From Bacteroidota bacterium (GTDB lineage: Bacteria > Bacteroidota > Bacteroidia > NS11-12g > UBA9320): a stretch of 13,528 bases of DNA. The notes under the pieces were generated by a model that saw only the letters and a program-made list of their open reading frames with translations, ran no database searches and was not told the DNA's origin. The stretch covers positions 901-14,428 of the forward strand of contig JAHEKB010000035.1 of NCBI GenBank assembly GCA_024638525.1. Reading direction: 5' to 3'. This document shows positions 7,325 to 13,528 of the stretch, piece by piece (the stretch's first letter is position 1; every line of letters begins with the position of its first letter). A program made the position numbers and the translations under genes.

Positions 7325-9616
7325 CTATCTATGCAATAGAAATTTCTGAGGCAAATACTGCTGATCTCCCAACTGGAATACAATGATATAGACCCCATTA
7401 CTGATGCCTTCAGAAATACGAATCTTTTTGCCATTTAAGCGGCTTGATGACTGAAGCGTTCTGCCTGCAAGGTCTCTTATCTCATATGATAAAATATCCT
7501 TCTTATCGCCCAATTCAATATTGAGAACTCCCGAGCTTGGATTTGGATAAATACCCGTATGTAATTGATTCCGCCTTGCTTTGTATTCTACTGAACTGTT
7601 GTCTCTGCCTACTACATAATTTAATCCACCTCTGCTGTTGCCAAAAAGAATGTCACTGCTCCCGTCCCCTTCTAAATCAACAGCTGTGGGATTGACCAAT
7701 GCACCCCAGTCTTTGACATAAAGGCTATCTCCAATGGTCTGGTGCATCTGATCGGGGTTATCAGTAAAATGTTGACTGAGATCTGAAGCTATTTCAAACA
7801 CCCTTAATTTGCCTTCTGCACCACCTGCAACGATGGCTGTTCTTCCGTTGTTTAGCTCTGCTACCGTTGGACTACTCGATCCGAAATACTGATAAATCAT
7901 GGTATCATAGAATCCGCGATCTGGATCGAACACAGATTGTGGAATTAACTCATTGTTCAAGATTCCTCCCAGGCTGTCATCTTCTAGCTGAAAATCGGGA
8001 TTGCTGAGATTGCCTTTGTTTTTAAAGTAATTGATGTTTCCGTCGTATTCACCGATAAGGAGATCTTCCAAGCCATCGCCGTCCAAGTCGTAGAAACAAG
8101 GTGCTGCCCTCTCCCCCACATCTATGCCTTTATAATTATCACTTTCCTTACTGAACTGAGGCAGGATCGAGCTTCCTGTATTCCTATACAATGTCAAACT
8201 TCCATCTTGTCTGCCGACCAACATGTCTAAGTCACCATCATTATCTAAATCTGATAATGCGGGAATGACTTCGCCCGTCAGGCTATCGGAGGCCAGATCT
8301 GAGAAATTGATTTCTTCCAAGATGAATTCGGGATTCATACTGTCTCCGATGTTCTTATAATACACTAAAAACGGCCGCTCTCTGTTACCATTGGCATCAT
8401 CACCCGAAGTCAAAATCAATATATCTTGATCATTATCTCCATCCAGATCACCAAATACTGGTGCTGTATGACCTCCGTGATCTATCATTTCACCGGATAA
8501 AAAGTCGTTTTGCACAAAAGAGAAATTAGGTTGATCATTCTGATTGAGGTTGCGGAAGTACAAGACATTATTTGTTTCTTCTACAGCTTCATCAACCGTT
8601 AGTACCTCATTGGTAGTTAAAATCAGGTCTAGAACTCCATCGAGATCCACATCTACTAATGAACCTGAAGCCCCCACGGAGATCAAAGGTTCAACCAAGG
8701 GGTCAAAATATGCGGTATCAAAGGTGATAAAGGTGTCAATCTCCATAGAGAGATCAGATTTGCCATTTTCTATAAAGAAAAGTGGATTGGTGGGTTGTTC
8801 AGAGGTGCCAAAAAGTAGATCCAAATCATCGTCTTGGTCGCTGTCGTAAAAGAGCAATGATTTGAAGCCACAATGTTTTTTGTAACGGTAATTTCGTTGA
8901 AAGAAGCAAAAGGCATCCAATTCTAACTCTATACCATTCTCACCCAGATTACCCAAGCAATAGTCAGCAATTTCGAATTCAATATCTTCCAAGTTCAGCC
9001 CTCTTTCCACTGTATTATTCAAATAGAAAGTAATGTTGGACCCGCAAAAGGCCGCATTGGTGACAAAATCCATATCGCCATCTTGGTCTAGGTCAACCAC
9101 AGCTGGGAAATTACCTTTGAAGTGTACAAAGTCTGAACTATCCAATGGTGGATTGTTAAAATTATAGGCCCTTAGATTCTTCTTTAGCTCAAATACCGGT
9201 TCTGTAGTTCCTATATTTTTGAAAAGTTGAACCTTATTTTCATTTTGGTTGTATGTCCAGAGGTCTGGTAAGTTGTCTTCATTGTAATCCTTTAAGATCA
9301 TGAATTCTGACAAACCTTTGGGAAAAACCTCCTCAAAGCTCGGATCATAGAAATAGCTTAATTCTCCATTGTCTTCTGCAGCAATGAAACAGCTGACCTT
9401 GTTGCCACTTCGATCAAAAAGAAAAAGGTCCAGTTTTCCATCATTATTCAGATCTATCTGTGAAAACTGAGCTTGATTTACACCCCCCGTGAGCGCCAAT
9501 TCATATACGGTGCTGTCGCTTCTTTTAAAAACGAGATCCAAGTTTTGGCTAAAAAGCTGTCCAAAAGATGCCGTAAAACTGCCAACGAATAGAGTGATAA
9601 GGAGAAGTTTTTTCAC
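7325..9616 (-). CDS. FG-GAP/VCBS-repeat secreted protein with T9SS sorting domain
   Basis: A 763-residue exported protein. An N-terminal Sec signal peptide (about 1-19, ending SFGQ) leads into a beta-propeller-like body with nine aspartate-rich calcium-binding loops of the DxDxDGxxD type, starting at residues 55, 110, 175, 258, 322, 390, 456, 510 and 647. A degenerate copy lies near 587. The last 75 or so residues form a T9SS type A C-terminal domain: YPNPSSGVLNIE (690-701), YEIRDLAGR (711-719) and GVYIIVF (741-747). It should cross the outer membrane through T9SS and be released or anchored on the cell surface. Such proteins are often adhesive or structural, but no binding partner is readable. 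An insert between loops 3 and 4 (about 190-250) holds four cysteines. The start is GTG, and the next ATG comes only at residue 106, after the signal peptide. Confidence 0.9.
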   Translation of the reverse strand: MKKLLLITLFVGSFTASFGQLFSQNLDLVFKRSDSTVYELALTGGVNQAQFSQIDLNNDGKLDLFLFDRSGNKVSCFIAAEDNGELSYFYDPSFEEVFPKGLSEFMILKDYNEDNLPDLWTYNQNENKVQLFKNIGTTEPVFELKKNLRAYNFNNPPLDSSDFVHFKGNFPAVVDLDQDGDMDFVTNAAFCGSNITFYLNNTVERGLNLEDIEFEIADYCLGNLGENGIELELDAFCFFQRNYRYKKHCGFKSLLFYDSDQDDDLDLLFGTSEQPTNPLFFIENGKSDLSMEIDTFITFDTAYFDPLVEPLISVGASGSLVDVDLDGVLDLILTTNEVLTVDEAVEETNNVLYFRNLNQNDQPNFSFVQNDFLSGEMIDHGGHTAPVFGDLDGDNDQDILILTSGDDANGNRERPFLVYYKNIGDSMNPEFILEEINFSDLASDSLTGEVIPALSDLDNDGDLDMLVGRQDGSLTLYRNTGSSILPQFSKESDNYKGIDVGERAAPCFYDLDGDGLEDLLIGEYDGNINYFKNKGNLSNPDFQLEDDSLGGILNNELIPQSVFDPDRGFYDTMIYQYFGSSSPTVAELNNGRTAIVAGGAEGKLRVFEIASDLSQHFTDNPDQMHQTIGDSLYVKDWGALVNPTAVDLEGDGSSDILFGNSRGGLNYVVGRDNSSVEYKARRNQLHTGIYPNPSSGVLNIELGDKKDILSYEIRDLAGRTLQSSSRLNGKKIRISEGISNGVYIIVFQLGDQQYLPQKFLLHR

Positions 9617-9678
9617 AGAGTATTTTAGGATATGACCACTAAAGTAGCAATTTTGTTGCGCGCTTTAGCCTAATACAG
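9617..9678. promoter_or_regulatory. Divergent promoter region between FG-GAP gene and murF
   Basis: These 62 bp separate two divergent genes, so both promoters should lie here. For murF, CAATTTTG at 9648-9655 differs from TAnnTTTG at one position. For the FG-GAP gene, the minus-strand TACTTTAG (9639-9646) also has one mismatch. No good TTG -33 box stands at the right distance for either. A short inverted repeat GCAA-TTTTG-TTGC (9647-9659) followed by GCGCGC overlaps the putative murF element. Its arms are too short to call an operator. Assigned by position more than by motif. Confidence 0.35.
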
Positions 9679-10947
9679 TTGGAATTAGATTCTTTTTACA
9701 AACTTTTTATAAGTCAGAGACTTAACTACACTACGGATAGTAGAAAGTTAAGGAGGGGCTGTATATTTTTTGCCTTAAAAGGAGATAACTTCAATGGAAA
9801 TAAATTCGCCATGAAGGCTCTTAAAGAAGGAGCTTCTTATGCCGTTGTTGACGAAGAGGTGGGCAAGGATATCAAGCTCATTCAAGTAGATGATGTGCTC
9901 AGCTATTTTCAACAGCTCGCCAATATGCAAAGAAGGGCCTACGACATCCCTGTCATAGCCATTGCAGGTTCAAACGGAAAGACCACTACCAAAGAACTGG
10001 TGCATGCCGTTTTAAGTCAAAAATTTAAAACACATATGACAGCGGGGAACTTCAACAACCATATCGGGGTTCCAATTACTTTGCTCAACATGCCGCAGGA
10101 TGCAGAAATAGCCATAGTGGAGATCGGCACGAATTCCACCGGGGAGATCAGAGCTCTCTGTCAGATCGTAGAACCGACTCACGGAGTGATTACCAATATA
10201 GGCAAGGAGCACCTCGAGGGTTTTGGCAGTTTAGAAGCCATTGCAAAAGAAGAGAGTGAGTTGTACCATTACCTATACTCTAATAATGGCCATGCATTTG
10301 TCAACGGTCAAGACGAGTGGCTGATGAGAATGTCTCATAGTATAGATCAGAAAACAATCTATGACAACTTGGGTTTAAAGGGACTTAAACTGTTGCCGCG
10401 CATCAGCTTTACATTAAATAAACACAAGGTAGAAAGCCAGCTCATGGGGGCACATAATCTGGAAAATATACTTGCCGCTATTTCCATTGGAACGTACTTT
10501 GGCGTGAGCGATGAAAAGATTGCCCATGCCGTTAGCAGCTATGTGCCTGATAACAATCGGTCCCAGTTAATCGAGAAGGCGGGCAATCTCATTCTATTGG
10601 ACGCCTACAATGCAAATCCGAGCAGTATGGTCAAGGCGATAGAAAGTCTATCACAATTTGAGCATGAACGCAAAGTCCTGATTCTAGGTGATATGTTTGA
10701 ATTGGGCGATCATGCAGCAGAAGAGCATCGGGCAATCCTGGATTATTGTAAAGAACTGCGACTGAATGAAGTCTACCTTCTGGGGCCTGAATTCTTGGCA
10801 CAAGCCGTGGATTATTCATACACTGGCTTTGAGAGTATGGAAGAGCTTAGCGCTGCATTATCAGCATTAGATTTCAATAATACGGCCTTCCTGATCAAAG
10901 GCAGCAGAGGAATGAGAATGGAAAGAGCAGTGGATGCCTTGGATTAA
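9679..10947 (+). CDS. murF: UDP-N-acetylmuramoyl-tripeptide--D-alanyl-D-alanine ligase MurF
   Basis: MurF performs the last cytosolic step of peptidoglycan precursor assembly, joining D-Ala-D-Ala to UDP-MurNAc-tripeptide with ATP. The 422-residue protein has the three Mur ligase domains: an N-terminal substrate domain (about 1-90) with DSRKLRRGCIFFALKG at 20-35, a central ATPase domain with P-loop GSNGKTTTKE (97-106) and the VEIGTNSTGEI stretch (147-157), and a C-terminal domain with DAYNANPSSM (308-317), ILGDMFELG (335-343) and KGSRGMRME (407-415). The start is TTG at 9679. No ATG, GTG or TTG lies upstream before the in-frame stop at 9640, and the next ATG is residue 45, which would remove the conserved N-terminus. 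MELDSFYKLF also resembles the usual opening of Bacteroidota MurF. It does not sit in a dcw cluster here. Confidence 0.96.
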   Translation: MELDSFYKLFISQRLNYTTDSRKLRRGCIFFALKGDNFNGNKFAMKALKEGASYAVVDEEVGKDIKLIQVDDVLSYFQQLANMQRRAYDIPVIAIAGSNGKTTTKELVHAVLSQKFKTHMTAGNFNNHIGVPITLLNMPQDAEIAIVEIGTNSTGEIRALCQIVEPTHGVITNIGKEHLEGFGSLEAIAKEESELYHYLYSNNGHAFVNGQDEWLMRMSHSIDQKTIYDNLGLKGLKLLPRISFTLNKHKVESQLMGAHNLENILAAISIGTYFGVSDEKIAHAVSSYVPDNNRSQLIEKAGNLILLDAYNANPSSMVKAIESLSQFEHERKVLILGDMFELGDHAAEEHRAILDYCKELRLNEVYLLGPEFLAQAVDYSYTGFESMEELSAALSALDFNNTAFLIKGSRGMRMERAVDALD

Positions 10948-10963
10948 TTCATCAAATTCTCGC

Positions 10964-10992
10964 TTGCATGACAAGGCATTCTTCTAATTTTG
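10964..10992 (+). promoter_or_regulatory. Promoter of the CBS-type gene (-33 TTG, -7 TAATTTTG)
   Basis: TTG at 10964-10966 and TAATTTTG at 10985-10992 are separated by 18 bp, a good match to the Bacteroidota pattern TTG, about 18-20 bp, TAnnTTTG, again followed by C. The G of the -7 element lies only 4 nt before the ATG at 10997, so the expected transcription start falls on or next to the start codon and the mRNA should be leaderless. A short CTTG-CATGA-CAAG inverted repeat (10963-10975) covers the -33 box. Whether it has a role is unknown. Confidence 0.7.
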
Positions 10993-10996
10993 CCGC

Positions 10997-12373
10997 ATGT
11001 TCTACCAAAACATCCTTGAAACCATAGGGAACACACCTCTTGTCAAACTAAACAAGATCGCTGAAGACTGTCCTGCGACGGTTTTGGCTAAAATAGAAAC
11101 AACCAATCCGGGTAATTCAGTCAAAGACAGAATGGCTATAAAAATGATAGAGGACGCCGAAGCCGACGGAAGGTTGAAACCTGGTGGAACAATAATCGAA
11201 GGCACAAGTGGTAATACAGGTATGGGGCTGGCAATTGCGGCAGTTGTTAAAGGTTATAACTGTGTTTTTGTCACTAACGATAAACAGAGCAAGGAGAAAG
11301 TGGATATGTTGAAGGCGGTAGGTGCAGAAGTGATAGTCTGCCCAACAGCTGTGGCGCCAGATGATCCTCGATCCTATTATTCTGTCAGCAAGAGATTGGG
11401 TGACGAGATTCCAAATTCTTGGTATGTCAATCAATACGACAATAAAAGCAATGTGAAAGCTCATTACGAAAGTACCGGGCCTGAAATATGGGAACAGACC
11501 GATGGTAAGATTACGCATTTTGTGGTAGGTGTTGGCACGGGTGGCACCATCAGCGGGGTTGGAAAATATCTTAAAGAGAAGAATCCCAATATAAAAATTT
11601 GGGGTATAGATACATTCGGCTCCGTATTCAAAAAATACCATGAGACCGGCGAGTTTGATCAAGACGAGATCTACCCCTATGTCACCGAAGGCATTGGAGA
11701 AGATATTCTTCCGGAATGTGTGGATTTTGATGTGATAGATCGCTTCGAAAAGGTGACAGACAAAGACGGTCTTATTTATCAGCGCAAATTGGCTAAAGAA
11801 GAAGGAATCTTGGTTGGAAATAGTGCAGGCAGTGCGATCAAAGGCATTTTGCAACTCAGTGATGAGTTGACGGAAAATGACATAGTGGTTGTCCTCTTTC
11901 ACGATCATGCATCGAGATATATGGGCAAGGCCTTTAACGACGACTGGATGAAAGAAAGAGGCTACCTAGATCAAAGACCGAGAACCGCTACAGACATGAT
12001 AGCTAATCACTTTGAATTGCCGCTTTTGACCGTGAAGGAGGATGAAATGCTCTCTGAAGCTTTTGCTAAGATGGAGCGCTTCAATATTTCGCAACTTCCG
12101 GTAGTAAATGGTGATGGACACTTTGTGGGATCATTGAATGATGCGCATTTGTTAGGTCTGCTTCTCAAAGATCCGAGCATCAATCAGCAAAAGGTTGGAA
12201 GCTTAATGGAGGCGCCTTTCCCCATGGTCAAATCCAACGCCAGCGTCGAAGAAGTGTCTTCCATGATCAATAAAGAATGTCCCGCTGTTCTGGTCAAGGA
12301 TCTAAGCGGTTCTGTTCACATACTTACCAAATACGATTTAATCGGAGCCCTGGCGACTCAGTCGAAAGTCTGA
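10997..12373 (+). CDS. Cystathionine beta-synthase-type PLP enzyme with C-terminal CBS domains
   Basis: A 458-residue enzyme with a fold II PLP core (about 1-325) and a C-terminal CBS-domain pair (about 331-390 and 398-452). K43 in NSVKDRMA is the Schiff-base lysine, GTSGNTG at 69-75 is the substrate loop, GTGGT at 180-184 holds the PLP phosphate, and NSAGSA at 275-280 supplies the Ser contacting the pyridine nitrogen. The YVTEGIGEDILPE stretch (228-240) is closer to cystathionine beta-synthases (EGIG) than to cysteine synthases. It lacks the N-terminal heme domain of the vertebrate enzyme. The likely reaction is homocysteine plus serine (or O-acetylserine) to cystathionine, but cysteine synthase activity cannot be excluded. 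The CBS pair suggests nucleotide or S-adenosylmethionine control. No cystathionine lyase gene is adjacent. Its last 16 bp overlap the convergent ABC exporter gene. Confidence 0.92.
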   Translation: MFYQNILETIGNTPLVKLNKIAEDCPATVLAKIETTNPGNSVKDRMAIKMIEDAEADGRLKPGGTIIEGTSGNTGMGLAIAAVVKGYNCVFVTNDKQSKEKVDMLKAVGAEVIVCPTAVAPDDPRSYYSVSKRLGDEIPNSWYVNQYDNKSNVKAHYESTGPEIWEQTDGKITHFVVGVGTGGTISGVGKYLKEKNPNIKIWGIDTFGSVFKKYHETGEFDQDEIYPYVTEGIGEDILPECVDFDVIDRFEKVTDKDGLIYQRKLAKEEGILVGNSAGSAIKGILQLSDELTENDIVVVLFHDHASRYMGKAFNDDWMKERGYLDQRPRTATDMIANHFELPLLTVKEDEMLSEAFAKMERFNISQLPVVNGDGHFVGSLNDAHLLGLLLKDPSINQQKVGSLMEAPFPMVKSNASVEEVSSMINKECPAVLVKDLSGSVHILTKYDLIGALATQSKV

Positions 12374-13528
12374 AGGTCTACCAGCTTTTTGTAAAGGCCA
12401 GATTGAGCCAATAATTCTTCGTGACTTCCCTGTTCAATGATCTGACCTTGATCAAGAACTACAATCAAGTCGGCGTTTTGAATGGTTGAGAGCCTATGCG
12501 CAATAACGAGAGATGTGCGGTCTTTCATTACTTTCTCCAAGGCCTCTTGTACCAATTTCTCAGACTCTGTATCCAAAGCACTTGTCGCTTCATCCAATAT
12601 TAATATGGGTGGGTTTTTGACCATAGCTCGAGCAATGCTCAATCGCTGTCTCTGACCCCCACTCAAATTCATGCCTTTCTCGCCGATGTTGGTATTATAA
12701 CCGTCTGACAGTTCACAGATAAACTCATGCGCATTGGCTACTTTAGCCGCATCCATGATCTGATCTCCCGAACAATAGTAATCACCCATCTTAATGTTAT
12801 TTGCAACCGTATCGTTGAATAGAATGGCGTCTTGAGTTACAACACCCATGCACGACCTCAACGATTTTAAGGAAAAGCTAGAAATATCCCTGCCGTCAAT
12901 ACTGATTTTTCCCCCTTTGAGTTCATGAAACCTGGGCAAGAGGTCCACAAGGGTTGATTTGCCACCTCCAGATGGGCCTACAAGAGCAACAGTTTGCCCC
13001 TTTTTAATCATCAGATTGATATTGTTTAATACCTTTTTCTCTCCGTAAGCAAAGTCCACCCCTTCAAACTGAATGTTATCTTTCAGTTCGATGTTTTCTT
13101 CTAATCCTCCTTGGTCTTCAGTGCCTGCATTGAGTATGTCATTCAACCGATCGAGAGATGCCGAACCTTTTTTGATCCTGAAAAAAGCCTCAGTTATAGC
13201 CTTTGCAGGTGGAATCAATTGAGAGAACATGGCTATGTATGCAATTAGAAAGCTTCCAGTGAGCGGAGAATCTTGATTGAGTATCAGATTACCGCTGTAC
13301 ACCAAAATCAGAGAAATAACGATACTGCCCATGAATTCACTCAATGGCGATGCCAAGAACTCCCTGCGATGCAGTTTTACCATCAGCCCAAAGTGCTGGT
13401 CGTTGAGTTGCCCAAATCGCTCTTTTTTATCCGTTGAAGCATTAAATGCCTTGATGATCTTTATTCCATGCAAACTTTCCTCTAAATGAGAAATGACTTC
13501 TCCGAGCTTTTCTTGACCGCGCTGGGCT
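12358..13528 (-). CDS. MsbA-like ABC exporter, C-terminal part (runs off the window)
   Basis: The reading frame stays open to the right edge, so the N-terminus is missing because of the window boundary and not through mutation. The visible 389 residues begin AQRGQEKLGEVISHLEESL, an exporter coupling region, then HGIKIIKAFNAS. Two hydrophobic segments follow (about 65-83 and 93-105), then a complete ATPase: Walker A GPSGGGKS (184-191), Q-loop VTQD (Q232), signature LSGGQ (288-292), Walker B LILDE (309-313), D-loop SALD and H-loop His at about 344. It is a fused membrane-plus-ATPase half-transporter of the type IV exporter group. In Bacteroidota such proteins are often labelled MsbA or multidrug exporters. 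Lipid A core flipping is possible but substrate cannot be read from the sequence. Any ATG-like start inside the visible part would be false. Confidence 0.92.
   Translation of the reverse strand, partial: AQRGQEKLGEVISHLEESLHGIKIIKAFNASTDKKERFGQLNDQHFGLMVKLHRREFLASPLSEFMGSIVISLILVYSGNLILNQDSPLTGSFLIAYIAMFSQLIPPAKAITEAFFRIKKGSASLDRLNDILNAGTEDQGGLEENIELKDNIQFEGVDFAYGEKKVLNNINLMIKKGQTVALVGPSGGGKSTLVDLLPRFHELKGGKISIDGRDISSFSLKSLRSCMGVVTQDAILFNDTVANNIKMGDYYCSGDQIMDAAKVANAHEFICELSDGYNTNIGEKGMNLSGGQRQRLSIARAMVKNPPILILDEATSALDTESEKLVQEALEKVMKDRTSLVIAHRLSTIQNADLIVVLDQGQIIEQGSHEELLAQSGLYKKLVDLQTFD

Noticed and set aside
9647..9663. GCAA-TTTTG-TTGC inverted repeat plus GCGCGC as an operator or terminator
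   Set aside because: The arms are only 4 bp and there is no GC-rich stem with a following T-run; it could easily arise by chance.
10963..10975. CTTG-CATGA-CAAG inverted repeat over the -33 box
   Set aside because: Four-base arms are too short to support a regulator site without comparative data.
12358..13528. Truncated ABC exporter as a pseudogene
   Set aside because: The frame stays open to the window edge with canonical exporter sequence (ending HLEESLHGIKIIKAF in reading order), so the missing N-terminus is a boundary effect.
1..13528. CRISPR arrays, tRNA or rRNA genes, IS elements, phage genes, att sites
   Set aside because: No regularly spaced repeats, cloverleaf-like genes, transposase or integrase motifs, or flanking direct repeats were seen; gene packing is continuous.

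Overview
The window reads as chromosomal DNA from a member of the Bacteroidota, most likely Flavobacteriales or a close relative. Three observations support this: an LpxC-FabZ fusion protein inside an lpxD-lpxC/fabZ-lpxA cluster headed by an HD phosphohydrolase; a large secreted FG-GAP protein ending in a type IX secretion (T9SS) sorting domain; and promoter -7 elements of the Bacteroidota type (TAnnTTTG) in place of sigma70 boxes. Shine-Dalgarno sequences are hard to find, as usual in this phylum. No phage, insertion sequence, CRISPR array, tRNA or rRNA was seen, and no gene-free stretch exceeds 300 bases.

Region 1 (126-6072, + strand) is a run of seven tightly packed genes: HD phosphohydrolase, lpxD, lpxC/fabZ, lpxA, a stand-alone ABC ATPase, a DUF4920 lipoprotein, and a small lipoprotein with one CxxCH heme motif. 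From lpxD onward the junctions are 1-nt gaps or 1-4 nt overlaps (TAGTG, ATGA, TAATG), which points to one translationally coupled operon. The lpx genes make and deacylate UDP-acyl-GlcNAc for lipid A, and the FabZ half serves fatty acid elongation. The three downstream genes look like a small envelope module of unknown purpose riding on the same transcript.

Region 2 (6075-9616, - strand) holds a T9SS-exported FG-GAP/VCBS-repeat protein followed 20 nt later by a geranylgeranyl-reductase-family flavoprotein. This pair converges on region 1 with only 2 nt between stop codons.

Region 3 (9679-12373, + strand) holds murF (peptidoglycan precursor synthesis) and a cystathionine beta-synthase-type PLP enzyme with a C-terminal CBS-domain pair and its own well-formed promoter. 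The enzyme's 3' end overlaps by 16 bp the 3' end of an MsbA-like ABC exporter on the - strand, which runs off the right edge of the window.

Most of this is ordinary envelope and amino-acid housekeeping. The points that deserve a second look are the high share of non-ATG starts (6 of 11 complete genes), two promoters placed so close to the start codon that the mRNAs should be leaderless or nearly so, and the ABC ATPase/DUF4920/cytochrome-like trio fused onto the lipid A operon. I did not find clear evidence of a wholly new system.
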